Assembly (NCBI GenBank): GCA_016200145.1 | Contig: JACQFH010000536.1 | Coordinates: 1-32,313 of the forward strand | DNA from: Planctomycetia bacterium | Lineage (GTDB): Bacteria; Planctomycetota; Planctomycetia; Planctomycetales; Planctomycetaceae | DNA: 32,313 nucleotides | Direction of reading: 5' to 3' | In this document: positions 6,475 through 13,951 of the stretch, piece by piece | Position numbering within the stretch: position 1 is the first letter of the stretch | How the letters are laid out: each line of letters begins with the position of its first letter | The notes under the pieces: generated by a model | Seen by the model: the letters and a program-made list of their open reading frames with translations, nothing else | What the model was told of the DNA's origin: nothing | The model's database searches: none | Made by a program: the position numbers and the translations under genes

Positions 6475-7376
6475 TCTCCGGCCGAATCGACTGCAGTACT
6501 ACGCAACACGGCCGACCGCTTCCGCGACTTGGTGGCATCATGGCTGAGCTGGAACAGGTTGGCCTGCTCACCGGGACGCAAAGTGGCAACCCTCGCCGGA
6601 CGACCTGACCCAGGCGACAGACACGCCACGACATCCGAATCGCCGACAACGCTCATGCAGCCCCCGCGTACGATGACGGCGGCGCCTTCGTCAATCCCCA
6701 GTCCCACCAGTCCGGGATGGCGTGCCAGGGCCCCCAGCAGCCGCTCCTGACGATTCCGTGCCAGGAAGTGCTGGTCGATGACTGTGCCCGGCAGCAATCC
6801 AAATCCGCGGCCGATCTCGGGGGAGTTCTGCCCGTTGCGAATCATCACCGATGACAGCACGGCCGCCCCCGCCGAAATCCCTCCCACGACACCGCCGCGG
6901 CGCATTACCCCATGGATCATCCGCTCGGAAACGGTCCCCAGATACGTGTCGGCGAGCCACGCCTGATTGCCCCCCACGAACCAGACGCCGGTCGCATCGG
7001 CCAGCGGACTGGCGAATTCCGGGTCGTCGGCCGTCTCTCGGGATCGCGTGTGCAGAATCGTCAGCCGAGACAGTTTCTGAGCCCGCCAGTATTCAAGCTC
7101 GTCGTCGATCTCATCCGAATCGGCCGTCTCGCTGGCTGTGGTGACCACGACCACCCGCGCGGCATCACCCCCGGCCGTAGCGACGAATTCATCCAGCACT
7201 TCATCCGAAATCTCGCCGCCACCGCAGATCACCAGCGTGCCGCGCGATAGCGAAACCATCAGCCGCACGGTGGGGGCGTCCGCATCGTCGTCGATGCCTT
7301 CCGGAAGGCAGATGATCAACCCGGCGAAGACGGCAGTCGTAAGAGCCCACCTGAACAACCGAATCGTCCTTTGCAT
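6471..7376 (-). CDS. Secreted cyanophycinase-like peptidase (family S51)
   Basis: Cyanophycinases are serine exopeptidases of family S51 that cut beta-Asp-Arg dipeptides from cyanophycin. The 301-residue product has the nucleophile motif GGVVGGISAGAAV with Ser168, and the family segment DQHFLARNRQERL downstream, both hallmarks of this group. GTLVICGGGEISDEVLDEFV is the usual N-terminal strand-loop. Residues 3-25 (RTIRLFRW then ALTTAVFAGLIICLPEG) form a signal peptide or membrane anchor, so the enzyme is probably extracytoplasmic, which implies a substrate outside the cytoplasm. ATG 7376 is chosen; a TTG lies two codons upstream. No cyanophycin synthetase is in the window, so the true substrate may be another peptide. 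The C-terminal 30 residues are poorly conserved-looking. Confidence 0.85.
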   Translation of the reverse strand: MQRTIRLFRWALTTAVFAGLIICLPEGIDDDADAPTVRLMVSLSRGTLVICGGGEISDEVLDEFVATAGGDAARVVVVTTASETADSDEIDDELEYWRAQKLSRLTILHTRSRETADDPEFASPLADATGVWFVGGNQAWLADTYLGTVSERMIHGVMRRGGVVGGISAGAAVLSSVMIRNGQNSPEIGRGFGLLPGTVIDQHFLARNRQERLLGALARHPGLVGLGIDEGAAVIVRGGCMSVVGDSDVVACLSPGSGRPARVATLRPGEQANLFQLSHDATKSRKRSAVLRSTAVDSAGD

Positions 7377-7740
7377 GAGCAAGTCAATCCATTGACGGCT
7401 GAAACTTCATACAACTCTAGGCCTTACAACGGGCCTCGGCAAGACCTTCTGTTCAAATGGTCAGGTAGCGAGCGGGTTCAGCTTGCACTCGCCGAAAACT
7501 AGCCGTTTTCTTCAATTTCGTCAATTAGTTCCTCGACCTGAAGCTAAGTATGGGAATATCATGCCAATTCAGGGTTTTATGGCATGGCCCCTGCTGCGCA
7601 ATCGGTTGCGGCGGGTGGCGGGCTTGCAGATTTGTAACTTTGAGCACAAGCACTTCAGGCTGTTGCCACGGTTCGATCGCGGTATCATTTCGGAAGTTTT
7701 GTTCCGCTGCAGAAGTCGCGTTGCCGGGGAGGCCAACGTT
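7377..7740. other. Intergenic region between divergent genes
   Basis: These 364 bases separate the cyanophycinase-like gene and the HEAT/VWA gene. The frame of the latter is open through most of it, but lacks a ribosome site and looks non-coding. No clear promoter, repeat or RNA was recognised. Confidence 0.5.
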
Positions 7741-9123
7741 ATGCCACGACAGGCGGGCCGAGTCGCGCTGTTGACTGCACTGTGGACTTTGCTGGGAACC
7801 ATCGGAACCGCGACGCCGGCACTCTCCAAAGAACCGGCTCGGCCGGCGGCGAAAGCCCCAACGGACAAGGCCTTCAAACTCGCCAAGAAAGACTTCCAGC
7901 AGAAAGTCCACGCCAAAAAGTCGGCCGATCGCGCCGCGGCATTGAGGCTGCTTGCCGACTTTCCTATCCCGGATTCGGCCGATCTCGTGTACGTGACGCT
8001 GCTCGACGATCGGGCCGAAGAAGTCCGCCGCCCGGCGATCGAATTCCTTTACTCGCTCCGCGATCGCAGCGATGTGACCGACAAGCTGCTGCAGCGCATG
8101 ACGGCCACGACCCGAAAAGACGGTATGGACGTGCGCGCCATCGGTACGCTGCAGGCCCTGGGGGGAACCGAAGATGATCAGTTGCAGTTCAAGGTGCTCG
8201 ATTACCTCAACGAGTTTCTCGGCACGCCCCAGGCCGACCAGTATCAGTTGCATGGAATGATCGACGAACTGTCGCGCGAGAAAGCCGACGCCGAGGTCAT
8301 GCGGATGCTGATGCTTTTCACTCGCACCGAGCTGTTCAACCGGCATTTTGGGTTCCGACGGTGCGTCGTGCAGGGGTTGTTCGAAATCAAGGAACGCGAA
8401 GCGATCACTCACCTGATCAATCTGCTGCCTCGTTTCAAGGGGCTGGTGCAGTTCGACGTCGTGACGCACCTGGTCGCCGCCACGGGCCAGGACTTCGGCG
8501 ACGACGCCGGAAAATGGAAACAGTGGTGGACCGAAAACCAGGGGAAGACGACCGCCGACGACAAACCGAAGATTCCACCGATGTCGCAATATGGGAAGTT
8601 CGGCGAGTATCACGGAATTCCGATTTGTGCCAAGCGCGTCGTGTTCGTTCTCGATACGTCGCTCAGCATGCGGGGCGCCAAGATCGACGCGGCGAAGGCC
8701 GAGCTGATCCGGGCGATCCGGGCCTTGCCAAAGGAAGTGAATTTCAGCGTGATTTCCTTCGATAACACCGTGCGGATCTGGCAGCGCGAACTGGTCTCGG
8801 CCACCGAGCAGATGAAGCACATTGCCGTCAACGTCGTGATCGAGCAGCCGCTGGGATCGAACACCGCCTCGTACGACGCGCTGGAAGCGGCCTTCAGCCT
8901 CGAACCGGAAGCGATTTTCTTTCTCTCGGACGGAGCGCCCATGGGGGGCAAGATCGACGACCCGAAGCAGATCGTGCACGACCTGTCGTCGCTCAACCGG
9001 GTGCGCCGCATCTCGGTGCATTCGATCGGCGTCGACACCAATCTCGCCGGCGCCGCCATTTTCGCCCGCTTCATGAAATCGCTGGCGGAGACCAATTGGG
9101 GCATCTACAAGGCGGTGAATTGA
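7741..9123 (+). CDS. Secreted HEAT-repeat / von Willebrand factor A domain protein
   Basis: The 460-residue product starts with a signal peptide (residues 4-28, a leucine/alanine-rich core ending ATPALSK). Residues about 60-270 are alpha-helical and repeat-like (for example LRLLADFPIPDSADLVYVTLLDD then RRPAIEFLYSLRDRSD), consistent with HEAT-type repeats. Residues 298-460 form a VWA domain with an intact MIDAS: D305-x-S307-x-S309, a Thr in GSNTASYDAL, and D397 in FLSDGAP. VWA domains bind protein ligands through a metal ion. GGGGAGG at 7726-7732 sits 8 bases before ATG 7741 and fixes the start; the longer upstream frame is rejected. A palindrome (9131-9162) follows the stop. The partner is unknown. 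Confidence 0.85.
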   Translation: MPRQAGRVALLTALWTLLGTIGTATPALSKEPARPAAKAPTDKAFKLAKKDFQQKVHAKKSADRAAALRLLADFPIPDSADLVYVTLLDDRAEEVRRPAIEFLYSLRDRSDVTDKLLQRMTATTRKDGMDVRAIGTLQALGGTEDDQLQFKVLDYLNEFLGTPQADQYQLHGMIDELSREKADAEVMRMLMLFTRTELFNRHFGFRRCVVQGLFEIKEREAITHLINLLPRFKGLVQFDVVTHLVAATGQDFGDDAGKWKQWWTENQGKTTADDKPKIPPMSQYGKFGEYHGIPICAKRVVFVLDTSLSMRGAKIDAAKAELIRAIRALPKEVNFSVISFDNTVRIWQRELVSATEQMKHIAVNVVIEQPLGSNTASYDALEAAFSLEPEAIFFLSDGAPMGGKIDDPKQIVHDLSSLNRVRRISVHSIGVDTNLAGAAIFARFMKSLAETNWGIYKAVN

Positions 9124-9130
9124 GCCCCTG

Positions 9131-9162
9131 CTCGTAGTACCGCCTGAAGGCGCTACTACGAG
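9131..9162. repeat. Palindromic repeat (GTAGTACCGCC family), possible terminator
   Basis: A 32-base hairpin lies 8 bases after the VWA gene stop. It has 9 outer pairs (CTCGTAGTA with its complement), one C-C mismatch, 4 inner pairs and the loop TGAA. It is the same family as the repeats at 3491-3587. No T-run follows. Confidence 0.75.
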
Positions 9163-9200
9163 TCGGGGAGACGACCCGCCGCTTCGGTCTGGCAGGGAAG

Positions 9201-9211
9201 TTTGCTAAGAT
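9201..9211 (+). promoter_or_regulatory. Possible extended -10 promoter of hisC
   Basis: TTTGC followed by TAAGAT forms an extended -10 element about 85 bases before hisC. No good -35 box is visible, so this is tentative. Confidence 0.3.
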
Positions 9212-9271
9212 CGGCGATTCCCGCGAACCGGCAGATTCGCACGGGCGTCAGATTTTCTTAGACATTTGAAT

Positions 9272-9292
9272 TTCGTCATTCGTCATTCGTCC
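9272..9292. repeat. Three tandem 7-base repeats directly before hisC
   Basis: TTCGTCA occurs three times in tandem (the last copy ends in C), ending 2 bases before the hisC ATG. It occupies the place where a ribosome site would be expected, and no Shine-Dalgarno-like sequence is seen there. Confidence 0.7.
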
Positions 9293-9294
9293 AA

Positions 9295-10371
9295 ATGAGC
9301 CTGTTTCGTCCTGCAATCGATCGCATTGAAGGTTACCTGCCGGGCGAGCAGCCGCAGGAGGCGGGCTGGGTTAAGCTGAACACGAACGAAAACCCATATC
9401 CCCCGTCGCCCCGCGTCGTGGACGCCATTCGAACGGCCGCCGGGGGCCGGCTCAATCTGTATCCCGATCCCCTGGCCACGAAGTTTCGCAAAACGGCCGC
9501 GCCGCTGTTCGGGGTCGAGCCCGACTGGCTGCTGCCGGCCAATGGCAGCGACGAAAACCTGACGATCGTGCTGCGATCGTTTGTCGACCCCGGCGACCTG
9601 GTCGTCTATCCCTACCCCAGCTACATCCTCTACGAAACGCTGGCCGACATTCAGGGAGGAAGCCGCGCGCGTCTGCCGCTGCAACCCGATTGGTCATGGG
9701 ACCTGGAGGCGTGTCGCCCGATCATCGAACGGGCGAAGCTCGCTCTTATCCCTAATCCGAATTCGCCTTCAGGTAACCGCTGGACCGACGACGAGATCCT
9801 GGCCCTCGTGCCGCCGCGGGGGCTCCTGGTGCTCGACGAAGCGTACGGCGATTTTTGCGACCGGCCCCACCGTGCCGAACTGCTGCGGCGACCTGGTGGC
9901 GAGCGGATCATCATCACGCGCTCGTTCAGCAAGTCGTACAGCCTGGCGGGCGTGCGGCTCGGGTTTGCAATCGCCCGCCCCGACCTCATTCAGGGCATGC
10001 TGAAAGTGAAAGACAGCTACAACTGCGACGCGATTTCTCTGGCGGCGGGTATTGTGGCGCTCGAAGACCAGGCGTGGATGGATGCCAACGCGGCGCGGGT
10101 GCGGGCGACTCGCATTCGCCTGTCAGCCGAACTGGACCGCCTCGGGTTCAACGTCGTCCCCAGCCAGGCAAACTTCGTGTGGTGCACTCACGAGAAGACG
10201 CCGCACCAGCCGATTTACGAAGCCCTCAAGCAGCGCAAGATTCTGGTCCGCTTCATGGGTTTCCCGGGGGTTGCCTGGGCCGAGGGAGGAACGGCAAACG
10301 GCCTGCGGATCAGCATCGGCACCGACGCCGAAATCGATGCGCTGCTTGCCGCCTTGCGTGAAGTACTCTGA
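9295..10371 (+). CDS. hisC: Histidinol-phosphate aminotransferase
   Basis: HisC is a PLP-dependent class I/II aminotransferase that converts imidazole acetol phosphate plus glutamate to histidinol phosphate in histidine synthesis. The 358-residue product has normal length. It shows the N-terminal LNTNENPYPPSP, NGSDE at 83-87, the PNPNSPSG segment at 153-160, DEAYGDF at 181-187 (Asp181 and Tyr184 contact PLP), and the Schiff-base lysine K213 in TRSFSKSYSLAGVRLGFA. ATG 9295 is the only sensible start, but no ribosome site precedes it. hisB follows 39 bases downstream on the same strand, so the two form a partial his operon. Confidence 0.95.
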   Translation: MSLFRPAIDRIEGYLPGEQPQEAGWVKLNTNENPYPPSPRVVDAIRTAAGGRLNLYPDPLATKFRKTAAPLFGVEPDWLLPANGSDENLTIVLRSFVDPGDLVVYPYPSYILYETLADIQGGSRARLPLQPDWSWDLEACRPIIERAKLALIPNPNSPSGNRWTDDEILALVPPRGLLVLDEAYGDFCDRPHRAELLRRPGGERIIITRSFSKSYSLAGVRLGFAIARPDLIQGMLKVKDSYNCDAISLAAGIVALEDQAWMDANAARVRATRIRLSAELDRLGFNVVPSQANFVWCTHEKTPHQPIYEALKQRKILVRFMGFPGVAWAEGGTANGLRISIGTDAEIDALLAALREVL

Positions 10372-10410
10372 TTCGTCGATTGCCATTTTAGAACTTCTTC
10401 AGGATGCCTC

Positions 10411-11001
10411 ATGTCGCGCACCGCCACGATCAATCGCCAGACCGCCGAGACCGATATTCAACTGACGCTCAATGTTGACGGCGGCGGCACGGCAAAAATC
10501 GAGACCGGGGTTGGTTTCTTCGATCACATGCTGACGTTGCTGGCGAAACATGCGCTGTTCGATCTGACGGTCTCGGCCAAGGGCGACCTGGCTGTCGATT
10601 TTCACCATACCGTCGAAGACGTCGGGATTTGCCTCGGAAAGGCCCTCGCCGAGGCCCTGGGAGACAAGCAGGGAATCGTGCGGTACGGCAGCAAAACGCT
10701 GCCGATGGAGGAGACCCTGGCGACCGCGGCCCTTGACCTTTCCGGACGGGCGTGGTTCGTGTACCGCGTGGCGTTTGCGACCGAAAAAATCGGCGATTTC
10801 GACACCGAGCTCGTCGAGACATTCTTTCAATCACTCGCGGCCAACGCCCTGATGAATCTGCACCTGGTGTTGCACCACGGCTCGAACAGCCACCACATTT
10901 CGGAATCGCTGTTCAAGTCGACCGCGCGGGCGCTGCGCGAAGCAGTGGCGATCGACCCGCGCCAGTCGGGCGTGCCTTCGTCAAAGGGTTCGCTGTCGTA
11001 A
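10411..11001 (+). CDS. hisB: Imidazoleglycerol-phosphate dehydratase
   Basis: HisB dehydrates imidazole glycerol phosphate to imidazole acetol phosphate, the substrate of HisC encoded just upstream. The 196-residue product is the single-domain form without a fused histidinol phosphatase. The metal-binding motifs are present: FFDHM with H39, FHHTVEDVG with H65, H66 and E69, and [10 protein letters not shown] with H161, H162 and E165. The length is standard. CAGG 7 bases before ATG 10411 is a modest ribosome site. A possible terminator lies just after the stop. Confidence 0.97.
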   Translation: MSRTATINRQTAETDIQLTLNVDGGGTAKIETGVGFFDHMLTLLAKHALFDLTVSAKGDLAVDFHHTVEDVGICLGKALAEALGDKQGIVRYGSKTLPMEETLATAALDLSGRAWFVYRVAFATEKIGDFDTELVETFFQSLAANALMNLHLVLHHGSNSHHISESLFKSTARALREAVAIDPRQSGVPSSKGSLS

Positions 11002-11020
11002 ATCACTCGCCGGAAAATTC

Positions 11021-11073
11021 GCGATGCCGTCGCCGTGCGACACGGGTTTCGCTCGTGCGCCATCGCACTTTTT
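11021..11073 (+). terminator. Candidate terminator after hisB
   Basis: GCGATG at 11021 can pair with CATCGC at 11061, enclosing an inner stem (GCG-A-CACG with CGTG-CGC), and a run of five T follows at 11069-11073. It lies 20 bases after the hisB stop. The outer stem is short and the fold was judged by eye. Confidence 0.4.
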
Positions 11074-11188
11074 CGCTCGCGCGGCGCGAATGACTCGTGA
11101 ATTCCCGCGTGCAAAAAAAAATGTTTGATTGTTGTTCGGGAATTTTCGCGAATTTGCGATTCGGTGAAAAAATCGTGAATTTTTTTTG

Positions 11189-11216
11189 TTGACAGTTTGG
11201 CGACAGCCGATACTCT
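11189..11216 (+). promoter_or_regulatory. Strong sigma70-type promoter candidate without a downstream gene
   Basis: TTGACA at 11189-11194 is a perfect -35 box; after 16 bases comes TACTCT at 11211-11216. The AT-rich stretch before it, with A-runs and an eight-T run, resembles an UP element. Transcription would start near 11223. Confidence 0.55.
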
Positions 11217-11222
11217 ATGACT

Positions 11223-11371
11223 TCGCCGCCGGCCGGAATTGCCGCGGCAGATGAAAGTTTTCGGAGCACGCGTTTGAATTCTATGTGATTGAAGCTGAAG
11301 ACTGGCGTTCGGAATTTCGCGACGGAAAAGTAACACGGCACTTCACAATCGGGCAGATTGTTTTTCTTTTT
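11223..11371 (+). ncRNA. Possible small RNA of about 150 bases
   Basis: The segment starts a few bases after a good promoter and ends in a hairpin (ACAATC, loop GGGCA, GATTGT) followed by TTTTTCTTTTT, a plausible intrinsic terminator though with a weak stem. The interior starts GC-rich with self-complementary GCC/GGC blocks. No known RNA family (6S, tmRNA, RNase P, SRP) was recognised, and short frames inside lack ribosome sites. Confidence 0.35.
11345..11371 (+). terminator. Intrinsic terminator-like hairpin with T-tract
   Basis: A six-pair stem (11345-11350 with 11356-11361) and a GGGCA loop are followed by ten T interrupted by one C. The stem is AT-rich, so termination strength is uncertain. 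Confidence 0.45.
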
Positions 11372-11668
11372 CGACAGGGGCCGCATGAAGATTTGCACGT
11401 TGCGTGCAGATCGACTTGTGGTTTCCTGCATCCTCCGCGTCGATGAGGGCAGCGGTGCGCGCCGAGGGCACGCTGGCTGGCGATTTGCGTTCGTCGTTTG
11501 AAACCGGGGAGACTCTCGGATCGGAGACCGTCACCGGCCAACAGGGAGGGCCGCCGATCTACCACGTGAGGCGCAGGGCGCGTCGGCTTCGGCTGCGTGT
11601 GTTGCCCGCACGTGGATGGGCAGGATTCTGGACGGAATCAACGTGCGGGTCGGGACATGCTCGACGCG

Positions 11669-11923
11669 TCATCGCGCTTGACGCGCCTGGTCCGGGAGTC
11701 CCCCTTCTTCCATCACGACGACGTTGCCGTGTTCGAATCGTCGCGGAGCGGCGCTTCCCGCCGCCGTTTCGCGGGGAAGCGGGTCCGGCACGGAAAACAG
11801 GGCATCGTTATTGTTGCGCATGTAATCCGGGCCTTGATTGAGCGACGCGCAGCTCGCCAAGGTCACGGGCAGCGACAACAGACACACGAGGCACAGAACC
11901 TTTCCGCAGGGACGCGATCGCAT
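11669..11923 (-). CDS. Small predicted lipoprotein, function unknown
   Basis: The 84-residue product opens MRSRPCGKVLCLVCLLSLPV and continues TLASCASLNQGPDYM. This is a type II signal peptide with lipobox L-A-S-C, so the mature protein would start at Cys25 and be lipid-anchored. The mature 60 residues are polar, proline-containing and without a recognisable domain (FSVPDPLPRETAAGSAAPRR and onward). GGAG sits 8 bases before ATG 11923, supporting a real gene. It is the last gene of the minus-strand run that starts with the response regulator, 110 bases after the dehydrogenase gene. Confidence 0.7.
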   Translation of the reverse strand: MRSRPCGKVLCLVCLLSLPVTLASCASLNQGPDYMRNNNDALFSVPDPLPRETAAGSAAPRRFEHGNVVVMEEGGLPDQARQAR

Positions 11924-12033
11924 GGCACGATCTCCGTGGGATTCAAACGCACTTCAAATTGTGCTTCGGGAAACGGCAAGGGAGGGTGAGAGGCGGGATC
12001 GTAGCACGATCCGCAAAACCCTGCTAGAGCGAA

Positions 12034-12816
12034 TTACCACAGCGTATAGCCGCCATCGATGACCAGTGTCGCCCCGGTCATATAGCGGGAGGCATCCGAC
12101 GCAAGGTATACGGCCAGGGGGCCCAGGTCCTCTGGTTTGCCGAAATCGCCCGCGGGAATCTGCGATTTGAACGTGGCGATCATCTCGGGACTGAGTTTCG
12201 CCCAGCGCTGGTTGGGCTCGGTCATGAATCCCCCGGGTGCGATGGCGTTGACCGTCACCCCGCAGGGCGCCCAGTCGGCGGCGGTCGCACGCGTAAAGTG
12301 AATCACCGCCGCTTTGCTGGTTTCGTAACTCCGGCCACCGATGCCCCGGTTGGCGATCATGCCCGAGACCGAAGCGACGTTGATCACCCGACCCGGTCCT
12401 CCCCGCGCGACCATCGCCCCGCCGATCAGCTTCGTGCATAGAAACGTGCTGGTCAGGTTCAGGTCGAGCATGGCCTGCCAGGTTTCGAGCGGAAGGTCGG
12501 CGGTGGGAATGTCGATCCGGCGGCCGCCGACGTTGTTGATGAGAATGTCGATTGGTCCGGCGCCGTCGAGTGCCTGCCGGCAGGCACGCTCGGCCTCGGC
12601 GGGAATTCCGACGTCGGCGACGATCGTCGTTGCATTGCGCCCGCGGGCCCGCACATCACTCGCCGTCGTTTCGAGACTCGCGGCGTCGCGCCCAACCAGG
12701 ATCACGTCGGCCCCAGCCTCGGCGAGGGCGAGGGCCATTTCCCGCCCCAGCCCGCGGCTGCCACCGGTGATGAACAGCCTTTTGCCGTCGAGCCGAAAAC
12801 GATCGAGTACCGGCAT
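12034..12816 (-). CDS. Short-chain dehydrogenase/reductase (classical SDR)
   Basis: The 260-residue product is a classical NAD(P)-dependent SDR. It has the cofactor motif TGGSRGLG at residues 17-24, NNVGG at 94-98, the catalytic serine region NVASVSGM near 146-153, and the catalytic pair Y164-x-x-x-K168 in SYETSK. The C-terminal VYLASDASRYMTGATLVIDGGY is the common SDR ending seen in 3-oxoacyl-ACP reductase and gluconate or glucose dehydrogenase types. Arg at the glycine-rich loop (GSRGLG) and R43 after the second strand fit NADP preference, but the substrate cannot be told. It lies 24 bases downstream of rsmD on the same strand. Confidence 0.92.
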   Translation of the reverse strand: MPVLDRFRLDGKRLFITGGSRGLGREMALALAEAGADVILVGRDAASLETTASDVRARGRNATTIVADVGIPAEAERACRQALDGAGPIDILINNVGGRRIDIPTADLPLETWQAMLDLNLTSTFLCTKLIGGAMVARGGPGRVINVASVSGMIANRGIGGRSYETSKAAVIHFTRATAADWAPCGVTVNAIAPGGFMTEPNQRWAKLSPEMIATFKSQIPAGDFGKPEDLGPLAVYLASDASRYMTGATLVIDGGYTLW

Positions 12817-12840
12817 GTCGGAGTTCCAGGGACGAGGATT

Positions 12841-13422
12841 CTAAGGAAGTTTCTTGCGAAACAAGTGGACGTCCATGCTCGAATAGTTGAGCATCCGCTC
12901 GGGCGCCCAGACGTCGGGCATGTCGAATGTGGCGCCGGCTGCGCAGCGGAAGACGAGCAGCGCCTCGGGGCTGGTGATCATCTCGCGGGCCAGGCGCTCC
13001 AGCGAGCGATACAGCATTGTGCCCGCCTTGAGACGCGTCGTGAAGAGATACGGTGGATCGAAGAACACGACGTCGTACGGCAGGAATCGTTCGCCGCCGC
13101 GCGGATGAAACGAGCACTTCGAGGCGTCGGTCTGCCAGCACAACGTCTCGTTTTCGGCATGCAGCGACGCCACGTTCCGCCGCAGCCTCTCGAACGCGCG
13201 GCGGTCGCTCTCGATGAAGACGACGCTGGCGGCGCCCCGGCTGAGGGCCTCCAGGCCGATTGTGCCGGTGCCTGAGAACACGTCGGCAATGCGCGCCCCC
13301 TGCAACTGGGGCTGGATCCGATCGAACAGCGCGACTTTGACGCGCGCCGTGATCGGCCGCGTCGTCTCGCCGGGATTCGATTCGAGTTTACGGTGCCGGT
13401 ATTTCCCCGCGACGATCTGCAC
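12841..13422 (-). CDS. rsmD: 16S rRNA (guanine(966)-N(2))-methyltransferase RsmD family
   Basis: RsmD methylates G966 of 16S rRNA on the 30S subunit using S-adenosylmethionine. The 193-residue product has the family start (IVAGKYRHRKLE), the SAM motif DVFSGTGTIGLEALSRGA at residues 47-64, and the catalytic FFDPPY at 120-125, typical of N2-guanine methyltransferases. TRPITARVKVALFDRI matches the RsmD pattern. The start is GTG 13422, immediately after the FHA gene stop (TGA then GTG with no gap); the AGGAG just upstream lies within the end of the FHA gene. The two genes are therefore probably translationally coupled. Confidence 0.93.
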   Translation of the reverse strand: MQIVAGKYRHRKLESNPGETTRPITARVKVALFDRIQPQLQGARIADVFSGTGTIGLEALSRGAASVVFIESDRRAFERLRRNVASLHAENETLCWQTDASKCSFHPRGGERFLPYDVVFFDPPYLFTTRLKAGTMLYRSLERLAREMITSPEALLVFRCAAGATFDMPDVWAPERMLNYSSMDVHLFRKKLP

Positions 13423-13932
13423 TCACTTCTCCTCCAGCGACTCGCGATGCCGCCGGATGATGTCGCGGGCTTCTTCGGCGATCGACTTGAACGTCGGCTT
13501 CTTTTCGGGCGGGGGCGCGGGGGCGGCCTGCGCGGCTTTCACGATCGTGGTGTCGGAGGCATTGGGGAACTCCGTCGCCGTGTCGCTTTCGGACAGCCAC
13601 CCGAAGATGTCGTCGTCGAGGCCCGGCGCGGTTTTCGACGGGCGGGCTCCGGCCAACTCGAAATGGATCGGGCCAATCTGCAGCTTGTCCCCCGGCTGCA
13701 ACAACGTTTCGGCTTCGATCTTCGCGTTGTTGACGATTGTTCCGTTCTGGCTTCCCAGGTCGCGCACAAGCAGTCCTTTGTCGGTGGGCGTCAGCGAGCA
13801 GTGCTGCCGGCTGACTTCCGACGAGGTCATGCGAATGAAGCTGGTTTCATCGCGGCCGATGATGATCTCTTTGTCGGGCAAGACGATCTTCTTGCCTTTA
13901 TGTTTGCCGGTGTTGACAATCAACGCGTGCAT
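13423..13932 (-). CDS. FHA domain protein
   Basis: Forkhead-associated domains bind phosphothreonine peptides, usually downstream of Ser/Thr kinases. The 169-residue product has the FHA core in residues 1-95: GRDETSFIR with G26-R27, SRQHC with S41, R42 and H44, and DLGSQNGTIVNN at 58-69. The remaining 75 residues are a Pro/Ala-rich linker (AAQAAPAPPPEKKP) and a charged helix ending in ARDIIRRHRESLEEK. GAGGAG is placed 5 bases before ATG 13932, so the longer frame is rejected. It sits 19 bases after the response regulator gene and directly abuts rsmD, suggesting one transcript. Confidence 0.92.
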   Translation of the reverse strand: MHALIVNTGKHKGKKIVLPDKEIIIGRDETSFIRMTSSEVSRQHCSLTPTDKGLLVRDLGSQNGTIVNNAKIEAETLLQPGDKLQIGPIHFELAGARPSKTAPGLDDDIFGWLSESDTATEFPNASDTTIVKAAQAAPAPPPEKKPTFKSIAEEARDIIRRHRESLEEK

Positions 13933-13951
13933 GGTTGCTCCTCGCACCCCT

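Larger units (their letters stand above)
11002..11668. other. Long gene-poor region with AT-rich segment
   Basis: About 670 bases between hisB and the small lipoprotein gene contain no convincing coding frame. The segment 11110-11195 is clearly richer in A and T than its surroundings, with A-runs and T-runs. A promoter and terminator-like pair (11189-11216 and 11345-11371) bracket a possible small RNA. Nothing is recognised in 11372-11668. Confidence 0.6.

Noticed and set aside
7483-7740. An N-terminal extension of the HEAT/VWA protein
   Set aside because: The internal ATG 7741 has a strong GGGGAGG site and begins a normal signal peptide, which would otherwise be buried.
7525-9021. A 498-codon minus-strand frame opposite the HEAT/VWA gene
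   Set aside because: The plus-strand gene has a signal peptide, VWA MIDAS residues and a good ribosome site; the minus frame is rich in His/Arg/Gln with no domain.
11281-11440. A plus-strand frame of about 50 codons (GTG start near 11283) that looks somewhat protein-like
   Set aside because: No ribosome site, no family resemblance, and it runs through the predicted terminator hairpin. Chance open frames of this length are common.
11404-11841. A 145-codon plus-strand frame
   Set aside because: It is rich in Arg and Pro, lacks a ribosome site, and overlaps the opposite-strand lipoprotein gene, which has a clear lipobox and Shine-Dalgarno sequence.
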